Below, in pieces: positions 46,048 to 55,903 of a stretch of 64,000 bases of DNA (the stretch's first letter is position 1; every line of letters starts with the position of its first letter). Below the pieces are notes generated by a model. It worked only from the letters and a program-made list of their open reading frames with translations. It was not told where the DNA came from and did not search any database. Source of the stretch: Vagococcus entomophilus (lineage in GTDB: Bacteria > Bacillota > Bacilli > Lactobacillales > Vagococcaceae). Location of the stretch: NCBI RefSeq assembly GCF_003987595.1, contig NZ_NGJZ01000001.1, forward strand, positions 248,001 through 312,000, written 5' to 3'. The position numbers and the translations under genes are program-made.

Positions 46048-47146
46048 ATGGAATTAAGTGAAATCCGAAATTATCTAGAAGAGAGTAGTCAAAAGATTGC
46101 TGAGTTTAGGGGGTCTCTTTGACTTAGATCAATTGGAAGAAGATATTGCAGAAGCAGAAGAAAGAATGGCGAATCCTAGCTTCTGGAATGATAATGAAGC
46201 GGCTCAAGTAGTGATTAATGAAGCCAATTTACTAAAAGAAAAATATCAGCAATTTCACTCTTTAGAGCAAGAACAAGAAGAACTTGAAATGATGCTAGAA
46301 ATGCAACAAGAAGAATTTGACGGACAAATGCAACAAGAATTAGAAGAGCGTGTACAAGTGTTTAAAGAGCGCCTTAGCACCTATGAGTTGACGCAATTAT
46401 TAAGTGAACCTTATGATGCAAACAATGCTATATTAGAACTTCATCCAGGTGCAGGTGGCACAGAATCACAAGATTGGGGATCAATGTTACTTAGAATGTA
46501 TACACGTTGGGCAGAAGCTCATCATTTTCAAGTAGAAACATTGGATTACCTTGCTGGGGACGAAGCAGGAATTAAAAGTGTGACTTTATTAATTAAAGGC
46601 TATAATGCTTATGGGTATTTAAAATCTGAAAAGGGAGTCCATCGCTTAGTCAGAATTTCACCATTTGATTCAGCAAGTAGAAGACATACCTCGTTTTGTT
46701 CAGTAGACATCATGCCAGAATTAGATGACAAAGTAAATATAGAAATCAATTCAGATGATTTAAAGATTGATACTTTCCGTGCAAGTGGAGCTGGGGGACA
46801 ACATATCAATAAAACAGAGTCGGCTGTGCGAATTACACACATGCCAACTGGAATTGTTGTATCAAGCCAAGCACAACGTTCACAATTAAAAAATAGAGAA
46901 CAAGCAATGGGCATGTTAAAAGCAAAATTGTACCAAGTGGAGCTTGAAAAAAAAGCACAAGAAGCTGCCAGTTTACGTGGAGAGCAATTAGAAATTGGAT
47001 GGGGCTCACAAATAAGATCCTACGTATTCCATCCTTATTCGATGGTCAAAGATCATCGGACAAATTATGAAACCGGAAATGTTCAGTCTGTAATGGATGG
47101 GGATCTGGATGGATTTATTGATGCCTATTTAAGACAAAAGCTTTAA
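46048..47146 (+). CDS. prfB: Peptide chain release factor 2 (programmed +1 frameshift)
   Basis: RF2 ends translation at UAA and UGA. Frame 0 starts at ATG 46048 after AAGGAGAA and stops at an in-frame TGA (codon 25, 46120-46122). A +1 shift at CTT-T then continues to 47146, giving 365 residues. The stop-recognition motif SPF (VRISPFDSA) and the catalytic GGQ ([11 protein letters not shown]) are present, as is [12 protein letters not shown]. The frameshift lets RF2 sense its own level. Confidence 0.97.
46108..46122 (+). promoter_or_regulatory. RF2 +1 frameshift signal
   Basis: An internal Shine-Dalgarno-like AGGGGG (46108-46113) is followed by TCT, the slip codon CTT (46117-46119) and the TGA stop with a C after it. 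This is the conserved autoregulatory signal of bacterial RF2 genes. Confidence 0.95.
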
Positions 47147-47214
47147 AAATATTACAATATGTAAAGAAAGAAATAAAAATGTAATGAATTGTCAGAACAT
47201 GAAAATCAAACTAA

Positions 47215-47223
47215 TGTTATAAT
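47215..47223 (+). promoter_or_regulatory. Extended -10 promoter for ftsEX
   Basis: TGTTATAAT, a perfect extended -10, 45 bases before ftsE. A TTGTCA at 47189 is too far (23 bases) to be a standard -35. Confidence 0.5.
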
Positions 47224-47268
47224 GAGTAATAGTCTTTGTAATGAAGTTAAAAAATAGGGAGATTACCA

Positions 47269-47955
47269 ATGATTGAAATGAAAGATGTTGCAAAAAAATA
47301 TAGCAATGGAACTACGGCAATTCGTAATATCTCTGTCAGCATTGATCAAGGAGAGTTCGTATATGTTGTAGGACCAAGTGGTGCAGGAAAGTCAACGTTT
47401 ATTAAGTTAATGTACCGCGAGGAGAAGGCAAACAAAGGGGTACTAGATGTTTGTGGATATGACCTTGTGAAAATTAAAAATAAACATATACCTCTTTTAA
47501 GAAGAGAAGTTGGCGTTGTGTTCCAAGATTACAAGTTATTGCCTAAAAAAACAGTATATGAAAATGTTGCTTATGCGATGCAAGTTATTGGCAAAAAGCC
47601 TAGAGAAATCAAACGTCGTGTAATGGAAGTATTAGATTTAGTTGGATTACGTCACAAAGTCCGTGTTTTCCCAACCGAACTATCAGGAGGGGAACAACAG
47701 CGTGTTGCTATTGCCCGTGCCATAGTGAATACGCCTAAAGTTTTAATTGCAGACGAACCAACTGGAAACTTGGATCCAGATAATTCTTGGGAAATCATGA
47801 AACTTTTGGATAGAATCAATGCCCAAGGAACGACAGTAGTAATGGCTACACATAATAGTACGATTGTGAATTCGATTCGTCATCGTGTATTAGCAATTGA
47901 AAATGGGCGCATTATTCGTGACCAAAGTGAGGGGGAATACGGCTACGATGATTAG
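47269..47955 (+). CDS. ftsE: Cell division ATP-binding protein FtsE
   Basis: This 228-residue ABC ATPase has Walker A GPSGAGKST, signature LSGGEQQR, Walker B VLIADEPTGNLDP and H-loop THN. With FtsX it forms a membrane complex that controls peptidoglycan hydrolases (PcsB/CwlO type) at division. GGGAG precedes the ATG. Its end overlaps ftsX by 8 bases, so the two are translated together. Confidence 0.96.
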   Translation: MIEMKDVAKKYSNGTTAIRNISVSIDQGEFVYVVGPSGAGKSTFIKLMYREEKANKGVLDVCGYDLVKIKNKHIPLLRREVGVVFQDYKLLPKKTVYENVAYAMQVIGKKPREIKRRVMEVLDLVGLRHKVRVFPTELSGGEQQRVAIARAIVNTPKVLIADEPTGNLDPDNSWEIMKLLDRINAQGTTVVMATHNSTIVNSIRHRVLAIENGRIIRDQSEGEYGYDD

Positions 47956-48832
47956 AAGGATGTTCCGTCACTTGTTAGAAAGTTTTAAAAGCTTAAAGCG
48001 TAATGGTTGGATGACGATTGCTTCTGTCAGTGCTGTTACAGTTACATTAGTATTAGTGGGGGCATTTTTATCTTTGATATTAAATGTTACCAAGGTAGCT
48101 CAAGATGTTGAAAAAAATGTCAATGTTTCTGTGTTTGTACATATCGGAACGTCTAAAAAAGATATGAAGACACTAGAAAGTCAGCTGGAAAAAATATCCA
48201 ACGTAAAAAATGTGAAATATTCTAGTAGTGAAGATCAATATAAGAAATTAGTGAAAAGCTTAGGAAATTCTTGGAAACTGTTTGATGGGGATAATAATCC
48301 ACTTTATGACGTATACATTTTAAGTGTCAAAACTCCTGACGAAACAAAGAGTGTTCAACAGGCTGCACAAAAGCTTGATAATGTGTTCAAGGCTGATTAT
48401 GGTGGTTTATCTTCTGATAAAATTTTAAAAATGTCTGATAGTATTAAAAAATGGGGCACTGGAGCAACGATTTTATTACTCTTTGTTGCAATATTCCTAA
48501 TATCAAATACGATTCGGATTACGATTATATCAAGAAAAAGAGAAATTCAAATCATGCGTTTAGTTGGTGCCAAAAATGGTTATATTCGCTGGCCATTTTT
48601 CCTCGAAGGTGCTTGGATTGGTGTCTTAGGTGCGGTTGTCCCTATTCTCTTGATGAGTTTTGGTTATACAAAAGCATTTTTGATTATTAATAAAAGTTTG
48701 ATTACATCGAATTACTCTTTGATTGCCCCCAACGAATTAATTTTTAAAGTGAATCTCCTGATGTTAGCCATTGGAGTTGTCATAGGGTCATTGGGATCTA
48801 TTCTATCTATGAGAAGATTTTTGAGAACATAA
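47948..48832 (+). CDS. ftsX: Cell division protein FtsX
   Basis: This 294-residue protein has an N-terminal membrane helix (about 22-45), a large extracellular loop (about 46-165) and three more helices in the FtsX/MacB-like C-terminal domain. It transmits FtsE ATPase state to an outside hydrolase. The ATG at 47948 overlaps ftsE and follows GAGGGGG; an upstream in-frame start at 47897 lies inside ftsE and has no support. Confidence 0.95.
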   Translation: MIRRMFRHLLESFKSLKRNGWMTIASVSAVTVTLVLVGAFLSLILNVTKVAQDVEKNVNVSVFVHIGTSKKDMKTLESQLEKISNVKNVKYSSSEDQYKKLVKSLGNSWKLFDGDNNPLYDVYILSVKTPDETKSVQQAAQKLDNVFKADYGGLSSDKILKMSDSIKKWGTGATILLLFVAIFLISNTIRITIISRKREIQIMRLVGAKNGYIRWPFFLEGAWIGVLGAVVPILLMSFGYTKAFLIINKSLITSNYSLIAPNELIFKVNLLMLAIGVVIGSLGSILSMRRFLRT

Positions 48833-48842
48833 AGAAAATAGA

Positions 48843-48872
48843 AGTGAGCAGGAGCAACCTGTTCACTTTTTC
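48843..48872 (+). terminator. Terminator of ftsEX
   Basis: A 10-bp stem AGTGAGCAGG/CCTGTTCACT with one G-T pair, loop AGCAA and a T-tract. Confidence 0.85.
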
Positions 48873-48938
48873 TTTACATTTTCTTAATAGTTCGTTATTG
48901 TATAAAAGAATGATATTGTTTGGGAAAGTAGGAAGAAT

Positions 48939-50387
48939 ATGACATTTATTTCAGAAAATTATTTGACAGTTTTATTCTGTTTAAACCTATTGTTGAGTTT
49001 GGCTATTATCTTTTTGGAAAGAAAAAATACAGCTCAAACTTGGGCTTGGTTGTTGGTCTTGATGTTTGTTCCAATTGTGGGATTTATTTTGTACATATTT
49101 GTTGGAAGAGGAATCTCGAAAGATCGAATCTTTGATTTGCGCTTGCAAGATCGTCTTGGTTTGCAAGAAGAGCTCGCCAATCAAAAGAAAAAGCTGCAAG
49201 ATGGGACTTTTCCGTTGCCTAACATGCAGACTGTAGATGCCAAACAACTGATTTATATGATGACGGTGTATGATAACTCTTTGTTTACAACAAATAATGA
49301 AGTAAAGTTGTTTACCGATGGTACGATTAAGTTTGATGCTTTATTAGAAGATATCGCGAATGCGCGACATCATGTCCACATTCAATACTATATATATCGA
49401 AATGATGATTTAGGCATAAAGGTGCGCGATGCCTTGATCAAAGCAGCTAAACGCGGGGTACAAGTTAGACTTTTGATTGACGCTTGGGGTTCAACAGGAG
49501 TCGGGAAAAATTTTTTTCAGCCACTTAAGGATGTTGGAGGACAAATCCAAGATTTTTTCCCAATATTTTTACCTTACATCAACCCGCGATTGAACTACCG
49601 AAATCATCGGAAAATTGTTGTAATTGATGGACAAATAGGTTATACCGGTGGTTTTAATGTCGGCAATGAGTATTTGGGGAAAGTCGAAAAATTTGGCTAT
49701 TGGCGAGACAACCACTTAAGAATTTACGGAGAAGCTGTTTATTCACTGCAAAATCGATTTTTAATGGATTGGAATTCACAGCATAAGCCTAAAGCAGCGA
49801 TTGAACCGGAATATTTTCCTGTCATTTTATCGACAGGAAACAAGGATATTCAAATTGTGACAAGTGGCCCAGATAGCGAACACGAACAAATCAAAATGGT
49901 TTATCTGAAAATGATTAATACAGCAAAAAAAGAAATACTGATTCAAACCCCCTATTACATTCCAGATGATTCAATCCACGAGGCATTGAAGCTCGCGATG
50001 TTATCTGGGGTAAAGGTTCACTTACAAATTCCCAATAAACCAGATCATATGTTGGTATATTGGGCGACGTATTCTTTTGCTGCTGAGTTGCTAGATTTAG
50101 GTGCAATTATTGAGACTTATGAAAATGGTTTTATCCATGCGAAAACAATGATTGTGGATGAAGAAGTAGTATCAGTTGGCTCAGCCAATATTGATATTCG
50201 TTCTTTCCGCTTAGATTTTGAAGTGAATGCAGTAGTATATAGTAAAGAAACCGCTCAAGAGGTTAAAAATGCCTTTTTAGAGGATTCGAAAAAATCAAAA
50301 GTGTTAACAAAAGAAATATATCGTAAACGTGGTTTTATCATTAAGATTAAAGAGGGATTAGCACGTTTGATTTCACCACTATTATAA
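48939..50387 (+). CDS. cls: Cardiolipin synthase
   Basis: This 482-residue phospholipase D-type enzyme joins two phosphatidylglycerol molecules into cardiolipin. Two N-terminal membrane helices (about 8-28 and 36-56) are followed by two HKD motifs: NHRKIVVIDG (about residue 225) and HAKTMIVDEE (about residue 402). The length and layout are typical of Firmicute Cls. GGAAGA precedes the ATG. A terminator follows; the gene is a single unit. Confidence 0.96.
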   Translation: MTFISENYLTVLFCLNLLLSLAIIFLERKNTAQTWAWLLVLMFVPIVGFILYIFVGRGISKDRIFDLRLQDRLGLQEELANQKKKLQDGTFPLPNMQTVDAKQLIYMMTVYDNSLFTTNNEVKLFTDGTIKFDALLEDIANARHHVHIQYYIYRNDDLGIKVRDALIKAAKRGVQVRLLIDAWGSTGVGKNFFQPLKDVGGQIQDFFPIFLPYINPRLNYRNHRKIVVIDGQIGYTGGFNVGNEYLGKVEKFGYWRDNHLRIYGEAVYSLQNRFLMDWNSQHKPKAAIEPEYFPVILSTGNKDIQIVTSGPDSEHEQIKMVYLKMINTAKKEILIQTPYYIPDDSIHEALKLAMLSGVKVHLQIPNKPDHMLVYWATYSFAAELLDLGAIIETYENGFIHAKTMIVDEEVVSVGSANIDIRSFRLDFEVNAVVYSKETAQEVKNAFLEDSKKSKVLTKEIYRKRGFIIKIKEGLARLISPLL

Positions 50388-50392
50388 AAATT

Positions 50393-50443
50393 GAACAATG
50401 ACTGCTGTGTCGGTATTCTCACAACAATCATTGTTCTTTTTTT
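50393..50443 (+). terminator. Terminator of cls
   Basis: GAACAATGA paired with TCATTGTTC around an internal loop of 26 bases containing a smaller stem, followed by seven T. Confidence 0.8.
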
Positions 50444-50473
50444 GAAGAAAATTAAATTTTTCTATAGAAATAC

Positions 50474-50529
50474 TTGCTTTTTTTTAATATGACCTATATG
50501 TTAAGAAGGTAATGTAAAAATATTGTAAA
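50474..50529 (+). promoter_or_regulatory. pst promoter region with TGTAAA repeats
   Basis: A possible promoter is TTGCTT (50474-50479), 17 bases, TATGTT (50497-50502). Three TGTTAA/TGTAAA hexamers start at 50499, 50513 and 50524; the last two are 11 bases apart, as in Pho-box direct repeats. Control by a PhoP/PnpR-type regulator is likely for a pst operon, but the site assignment is tentative. Confidence 0.35.
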
Positions 50530-50552
50530 AAAGAAATTGGGAGGATTCCTTT

Positions 50553-51404
50553 GTGAAAAAAATTATCGGATTAACCGCTTTAATTACAGGACTGTTTGTG
50601 ATGGCTGGGTGCGACAAAGGTCAGTCTATAAATATAGTAGGTTCCTCAGCCATGCAACCGCTAGTTGAGGCAGCAAGTGAACAGTATAGTAGTAAGGAAG
50701 TTGGAAAATTCATTAATGTCCAAGGTGGCGGGAGTGGTACTGGCCTAAGCCAAGTCCAGTCAGGTGCTGTCAATATTGGAAACTCTGACTTGTTTGCAGA
50801 AGAAAAAACCGGAATAGATGCAAGCAAGCTGGTTGATCATAAAGTAGCGGTCGTTGGACTTGCACCGATTGTAAATAAAAATGTAGGAATTAAGAATATA
50901 TCAATGAAAGACTTGGCTGCGATTTTTACAGGTAAAATCACCAACTGGAAAGAACTTGGTGGGAAAGATCAAGACATTGTTTTAATCAACCGTGCTGCCG
51001 GCAGTGGTAGTCGCTATACCTTTGAGAAGATTGTTCTTAATGGGAAAACGTCTATTCGAGCACAAGAGCAGGATTCAACTGGAATGGTGCGCCAAATTGT
51101 AGGCTCGACACCTGGGGCAATTAGTTATGTTTCTTTCTACTATATTGATCGTAGTGTACAAGCGCTCTCCATTGATCAGGTGAAGCCAGATGAGGATCAC
51201 GTGAAAACCAATGCTTGGCCCATTTGGTCCTATGAGCATATGTATACCAAAGGAGCAGCAACAGGACTTACAAAAGACTTTTTAGAATATATTCTTTCGG
51301 ATACTGTTCAAGACAAACTAGTTCCAAAGTTGGGATATATTCCAATCTCACAAATGAAGGTAGAAAAAGATGCCTCGGGAACAGTTAAGCAGTTGAAGCA
51401 ATAA
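50553..51404 (+). CDS. pstS: Phosphate-binding lipoprotein PstS
   Basis: This 283-residue protein has a signal peptide with lipobox VMAGC (cleaved before Cys19), so it is a membrane-anchored lipoprotein. It then shows the PBP-like domain with VGSSAMQPL, GGGSGTGL and RAAGSGSR, the phosphate-contacting loops. It delivers phosphate to PstCA. The start is a GTG with GGGAGGA upstream. It opens the pstS-C-A-B-B-phoU operon. Confidence 0.96.
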   Translation: MKKIIGLTALITGLFVMAGCDKGQSINIVGSSAMQPLVEAASEQYSSKEVGKFINVQGGGSGTGLSQVQSGAVNIGNSDLFAEEKTGIDASKLVDHKVAVVGLAPIVNKNVGIKNISMKDLAAIFTGKITNWKELGGKDQDIVLINRAAGSGSRYTFEKIVLNGKTSIRAQEQDSTGMVRQIVGSTPGAISYVSFYYIDRSVQALSIDQVKPDEDHVKTNAWPIWSYEHMYTKGAATGLTKDFLEYILSDTVQDKLVPKLGYIPISQMKVEKDASGTVKQLKQ

Positions 51405-51424
51405 TCATTAAGGGGGAAATAATT

Positions 51425-52345
51425 TTGGAAGATATCCGTAGCCAACTACTCAAAAAATCGAAGAAAGCGAAATTAGAGCATTTTGGAAAAGCGCTTAGCT
51501 TGTTGTGTATTTCATTTATTGTTTTGGTAGTTTTAGCTATTTTTTATTTTGTAGCGAGTAAGGGAGTGACACCTTTTTTCAAAAATGGTGTAAAGTTGAG
51601 TTCTTTTTTATTCGGAAGTGAATGGAATCCTAGTGCGGTGGGGACAGATGGAAAGCCTATTGTTGGAGCGTTACCAATGATTGCAGGTTCTTTTATTGTC
51701 ACTTTCCTCTCTGCAATTGTGGCAACACCTTTTGCAATTGGTGCTGCTGTATTTATGACAGAAATTTCCCCGAAATTAGGGAAAAGAGTACTGCAACCGG
51801 TTATTGAGTTGTTGGTTGGTATTCCCTCTGTAGTGTATGGCTTTATTGGACTATCAGTCATTGTACCGGCAGTACGCTCAGTCTTTGGAGGAACTGGATT
51901 TGGTATTTTAGCTGGAACTTTTGTATTATTTGTCATGATTTTACCTACTGTCACCTCCATGACGGTAGATGCCTTGAAATCAGTTCCTAGATATTACCGC
52001 GAAGCTTCTCTTGCTTTAGGTGCAACTCGTTGGCAAACTATTTATAAAGTAGTATTGCGCGCAGCTGTTCCAGGTATTTTAACAGCAGTTGTTTTTGGGA
52101 TGGCACGAGCATTTGGGGAAGCTTTAGCGATTCAAATGGTGATAGGGAATGCTGCACTAATTCCTGAAAACTTGACTACTCCTGCTTCTACTTTAACAAG
52201 TATTCTTACGATGGGGATTGGAAATACGGTAATGGGAACGCTTGAAAATAATATATTATGGTCTTTAGCGTTGATTTTACTACTGATGTCCTTGTTCTTT
52301 AATATTGTGATTCGCTTGATTGGAAAGAAAGGAGCGATGAAGTAA
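51425..52345 (+). CDS. pstC: Phosphate ABC transporter permease PstC
   Basis: This 306-residue protein has six membrane helices and the permease cytoplasmic motif EASLALGATRWQTI (about residue 190). With PstA it forms the phosphate channel. The start is TTG 51425 behind AGGGGGA. The stop is directly followed by the ATG of pstA. Confidence 0.95.
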   Translation: MEDIRSQLLKKSKKAKLEHFGKALSLLCISFIVLVVLAIFYFVASKGVTPFFKNGVKLSSFLFGSEWNPSAVGTDGKPIVGALPMIAGSFIVTFLSAIVATPFAIGAAVFMTEISPKLGKRVLQPVIELLVGIPSVVYGFIGLSVIVPAVRSVFGGTGFGILAGTFVLFVMILPTVTSMTVDALKSVPRYYREASLALGATRWQTIYKVVLRAAVPGILTAVVFGMARAFGEALAIQMVIGNAALIPENLTTPASTLTSILTMGIGNTVMGTLENNILWSLALILLLMSLFFNIVIRLIGKKGAMK

Positions 52346-53230
52346 ATGTCTGCAAAAAAAATCGATAAAATTGCTACTACTGTTTTATACACTATCTCTG
52401 CGATTATTGTGTTAATTTTGGCAAGTTTGTTACTATTCATTCTTGTACAGGGTGTTCCTCATATTTCCTGGCATTTTTTAACTTCTCCTGCTAAATCTTT
52501 CGAAGTAGGTGGCGGAATTGGCATTCAATTATTCAACTCTGCGTATCTTTTAATCATTACAATGATTATTAGTGTCCCCATTTCTCTAGGGGCAGGAATT
52601 TACCTTTCTGAGTATGCAAAAAAGAATTGGATAACCGATGTTATTAGAACTTCGATTGAAATTTTAAGTTCCTTACCTTCAGTTGTGGTGGGTCTCTTTG
52701 GTTTCTTAATTTTTGTCATTCAAGCAGGAATGGGTTTTTCTATATTATCTGGCGCACTTGCGCTGACTTTTTTTAATCTGCCACTTTTGACAAGAAATGT
52801 TGAAGAGTCTTTAAAAGCGGTTCACTTTACTCAACGTGAAGCAGGACTTTCCTTAGGTTTATCCCGCTGGGAAACAGTAACCAAGGTGGTTGTGCCAGAA
52901 GCTTTGCCTGGGATTTTAACTGGGATTATTTTAGGAGCTGGACGTATTTTTGGAGAAGCAGCAGCATTGATTTATACTGCTGGGCAAAGTGCTCCTGCAC
53001 TAGATTTTTCAAATTGGAATCCGTTTAGTATATCGAGCCCACTCAATATTTTTAGGCAAGCTGAAACATTGGCAGTACATATTTGGAAAGTGAATAGTGA
53101 AGGAAACATGCCAGACGGAGCCCAAGTATCTGCTGGAGCATCTGCTGTATTGATTATTGCTGTATTACTGTTTAACTTTTTTGCTCGTTTCATTGGAGCA
53201 AGAATTCACAAAAAAATAACATCTGCATAA
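52346..53230 (+). CDS. pstA: Phosphate ABC transporter permease PstA
   Basis: This 294-residue protein has six membrane helices and the coupling-loop pattern [14 protein letters not shown] (about residue 165), with [11 protein letters not shown] conserved in PstA. It abuts pstC with no gap, and the ribosome site AAGGAG lies inside the end of pstC. Confidence 0.95.
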   Translation: MSAKKIDKIATTVLYTISAIIVLILASLLLFILVQGVPHISWHFLTSPAKSFEVGGGIGIQLFNSAYLLIITMIISVPISLGAGIYLSEYAKKNWITDVIRTSIEILSSLPSVVVGLFGFLIFVIQAGMGFSILSGALALTFFNLPLLTRNVEESLKAVHFTQREAGLSLGLSRWETVTKVVVPEALPGILTGIILGAGRIFGEAAALIYTAGQSAPALDFSNWNPFSISSPLNIFRQAETLAVHIWKVNSEGNMPDGAQVSAGASAVLIIAVLLFNFFARFIGARIHKKITSA

Positions 53231-53246
53231 AGGTAGGGAAGTTGGG

Positions 53247-54056
53247 ATGAAAGAATATAGTTTAACAGATTCACATATTATTACACTTGATCAAGCTCAA
53301 CATGATATTGCATTAGATACTGAAGATTTACATGTTTGGTATGGGCAAAATGAAGCGATAAAAGGTGTTTCACTTCAATTTGAAGCAAAAAAAATCACTT
53401 CTTTAATTGGACCATCAGGCTGTGGAAAATCCACGTATTTACGTTCGCTAAATAGAATGAATGATGAAATCCCCAATACACGTGTAACAGGTGCAATCAA
53501 TTACGAAGGGCTAAACATCAATTCAAAAAATGTAGACGTCTATGAAATGAGAAAGCATATAGGCATGGTCTTTCAACGCCCTAATCCTTTTAGTAAATCG
53601 ATTTATGAAAATATTACATTTGCTTTAAAACAACACGGAATGAAAGATAAAAAGCAAATGGATGAAATTGTCGAAACCAGTTTAAAACAAGCGGCTTTAT
53701 GGGACCAAGTGAAAGATGATTTGCACAAAAGTGCATTGGCATTATCAGGAGGACAAGCACAACGGCTATGCATTGCTAGATCAATCGCAATGAAACCAGA
53801 TATTTTGCTACTGGATGAGCCCGCTAGTGCTTTGGATCCTATCTCAACAAGTAAGGTGGAAGAAACCTTAATTAATTTAAAAGAGAATTATACCATTGTC
53901 ATAGTAACGCATAACATGCAGCAAGCAGCTCGTATTAGTGATTACACAGCATTCTTCTATATGGGGAAGGCATTGGAGTATGATAAAACGAAAAAAATCT
54001 TTACACGTCCAAAAATTCAAGCGACAGAAGATTATGTCTCTGGACATTTTGGTTAG
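53247..54056 (+). CDS. pstB: Phosphate ABC transporter ATPase PstB (first copy)
   Basis: This 269-residue ATPase has Walker [10 protein letters not shown], signature LSGGQAQR, Walker [14 protein letters not shown] and H-loop THN. It has an N-terminal extension of about 20 residues missing from the second copy. Ala in place of Thr in the DEPAS sequence and Ala in GGQAQ are small departures from the second copy. Two pstB genes are normal in enterococci and streptococci. Confidence 0.95.
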   Translation: MKEYSLTDSHIITLDQAQHDIALDTEDLHVWYGQNEAIKGVSLQFEAKKITSLIGPSGCGKSTYLRSLNRMNDEIPNTRVTGAINYEGLNINSKNVDVYEMRKHIGMVFQRPNPFSKSIYENITFALKQHGMKDKKQMDEIVETSLKQAALWDQVKDDLHKSALALSGGQAQRLCIARSIAMKPDILLLDEPASALDPISTSKVEETLINLKENYTIVIVTHNMQQAARISDYTAFFYMGKALEYDKTKKIFTRPKIQATEDYVSGHFG

Positions 54057-54067
54057 GAGGGACAAAT

Positions 54068-54820
54068 ATGTCAATTATTGAAACAAAAGATTTGCATCTT
54101 TTCTATGGGAAAAAGGAAGCGTTAAACGGCGTTACTTTGGGATTTGATCAAGGAGAAATCACAGCACTGATTGGTCCTTCTGGGTGTGGGAAATCGACAT
54201 ACCTCCGTACACTCAATCGTATGAATGATTTGATTGGTACGGTTAGCATTACAGGCGAGGTTCTTTTTGAAGGGAAAAATGTTTACAGCTCTAAAGTAGA
54301 TACTGTTGAACTTAGAAAAAGAATTGGGATGGTATTCCAGCAACCCAATCCATTTCCGTTTTCAATCTATGATAATGTGACTTATGGTCTTCGGCTTGCG
54401 GGCAAAAAAGACAAACAAGAACTGGATAGAGTGGTAGAGGAAAGTTTAAAAGCGGCAGCAGTTTGGGATGATGTAAAAGATAAACTGCATAAAAGTGCAT
54501 TGTCACTTTCAGGAGGGCAACAGCAAAGAGTCTGTATCGCCCGTGTACTTGCTGTTCAGCCTGATATTATTTTACTTGATGAGCCAACTAGTGCCTTAGA
54601 TCCAGTTTCAAGTGGTAAAATAGAAAATATGTTGGTTGACCTAAAAGAGCACTATACGATGATTATGGTCACGCATAGTATGCAACAGGCTTCTAGAATT
54701 TCGGACAAAACAGCATTTTTCTTAAATGGCGATTTAATTGAGCATAATCATACTAAGAAAATCTTTTTAAATCCTGACCGTCAGGAAACGGAAGATTATA
54801 TATCTGGAAAATTTGGATAA
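54068..54820 (+). CDS. pstB: Phosphate ABC transporter ATPase PstB (second copy)
   Basis: This 250-residue ATPase has Walker [10 protein letters not shown], a canonical LSGGQQQR signature, Walker [14 protein letters not shown] and H-loop THS. It is paralogous to the preceding gene by tandem duplication. The two may form a heterodimer or serve different conditions. GGAGGGAC precedes the ATG. Confidence 0.95.
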   Translation: MSIIETKDLHLFYGKKEALNGVTLGFDQGEITALIGPSGCGKSTYLRTLNRMNDLIGTVSITGEVLFEGKNVYSSKVDTVELRKRIGMVFQQPNPFPFSIYDNVTYGLRLAGKKDKQELDRVVEESLKAAAVWDDVKDKLHKSALSLSGGQQQRVCIARVLAVQPDIILLDEPTSALDPVSSGKIENMLVDLKEHYTMIMVTHSMQQASRISDKTAFFLNGDLIEHNHTKKIFLNPDRQETEDYISGKFG

Positions 54821-54835
54821 TGAGGAGGAAATCGT

Positions 54836-55507
54836 ATGTTACGATCACAATTTGATGAAGATTTAACTAAGTTACACACGCAATTTTATGAAATGGGGAT
54901 GGCTGTTAGTGAAGCCATTTATAAGTCAGTGAAAGCATTTGTGAATCATGATAAAGCATTAGCTCAAGAAGTTATAGAGGGCGATAAAAGTATAAATAAA
55001 AGAGAGCTCAAACTTGAAAAGAAAAGTTTTGAAATGATTGCGTTGCAACAGCCTGTAACCAAAGACTTACGGATGATTGTAACGGTTATGAAAGCAAGTT
55101 CTGACTTAGAAAGAATGGGCGATCACGCGGTTTCAATTGCCAAATCAACTATTCGTGTAAAAGGCAACAAACGGATTCCAGAGGTAGAAGCCGATATCTA
55201 CGAAATGGCAGAAAATGTAAAACAAATGGTTGATGCAGTGCTTATGGCTTATGTAAAATCGGATGCTAAAGCAGCTCGTAAGATTGCAAAAAGCGATGAA
55301 CATGTCAATCATTTTTTCAAAAAAATCTATGCAGAGAGCATCCAAATTATGGAAAAACACCCAGAAACAGTGATTGGTGGAACCGATTATTTACAAGTTG
55401 CAGGTTACTTGGAACGTATTGGTGATTATGTAACGAATATCTGTGAATGGATTGTATATTTAAAAACAGGGAAAATTTCTGAGCTAAATGTGAATCAAAA
55501 AAAATAA
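54836..55507 (+). CDS. phoU: Phosphate signalling/transport regulator PhoU
   Basis: This 223-residue all-helical protein consists of two PhoU repeats with the E/DxxxD metal motifs (LERMGDHAVSIAKS at about residue 82 and LERIGDYVTNICEW at about residue 185). PhoU links Pst activity to the phosphate two-component system and limits uptake. It follows pstB with GAGGAGG upstream and ends the operon. Confidence 0.95.
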   Translation: MLRSQFDEDLTKLHTQFYEMGMAVSEAIYKSVKAFVNHDKALAQEVIEGDKSINKRELKLEKKSFEMIALQQPVTKDLRMIVTVMKASSDLERMGDHAVSIAKSTIRVKGNKRIPEVEADIYEMAENVKQMVDAVLMAYVKSDAKAARKIAKSDEHVNHFFKKIYAESIQIMEKHPETVIGGTDYLQVAGYLERIGDYVTNICEWIVYLKTGKISELNVNQKK

Positions 55508-55533
55508 GTTCAAAATGAAACAGTTCTTTAATC

Positions 55534-55562
55534 TTGACAATCCATATAATTCGTTTTATTAT
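55534..55562 (+). promoter_or_regulatory. Promoter of the T-box transcript
   Basis: TTGACA (55534-55539), exactly 17 bases, TATTAT (55557-55562). The predicted start is near 55569, just before T-box Stem I. Confidence 0.8.
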
Positions 55563-55583
55563 GAATGAAATTAATTGTTTTAA

Positions 55584-55862
55584 ATGCAATGATGAGAAGA
55601 GTACACTATAGTAATAGTTTTATAGAGAGCTTAGTTGGGTGAAAATAAGCAAACTATTCTTGGTAGAAGATGGTCTCGTAGCATGGACAGCTGAGCTTTT
55701 TAGTGGGTAAAGTTGTTTCAGGTGCGCCTGTTATCGCGCTACAATATACAAAAGTGTATTGGAATAACAAGTGGGTTGTAATCGTTTAGCTAAATTACAA
55801 TCAATGAAGGTGGTACCACGAGCGCGCAAGCTTTCGTCCTTTTTTAGGATGAAAGCTTTTTT
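55584..55862 (+). promoter_or_regulatory. T-box riboswitch controlling peptide uptake genes
   Basis: This fills the 396-base gap after phoU. Stem I (about 55584-55684) has the AGTA/GAA specifier loop E (55600-55603, 55666-55668), the AGAGAGC bulge (55624-55630) and the distal hairpin GCTTA/TAAGC. The conserved T-box GAAGGTGGTACCACG ends at 55820. A 13-bp terminator (55828-55840 with 55846-55858) and T-run follow. Uncharged tRNA pairing would favour the antiterminator. The triplet after GAA is GAT (Asp, 55669-55671); ATG (Met) one base later is the rival reading. Confidence 0.93.
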
Positions 55863-55903
55863 GTTGTATCAAAACAATTAATGGAATTGAAGGAGGAAGT
55901 TAG

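Noticed and set aside
46048-46122. prfB as a frameshifted pseudogene
   Set aside because: The in-frame TGA is preceded by AGGGGG and CTT, the conserved programmed frameshift signal, and the rest of RF2 is intact.
53247-54820. Duplicate pstB as a sign of assembly error or recent duplication
   Set aside because: The two proteins differ throughout and two pstB genes are usual in enterococcal and streptococcal pst operons.
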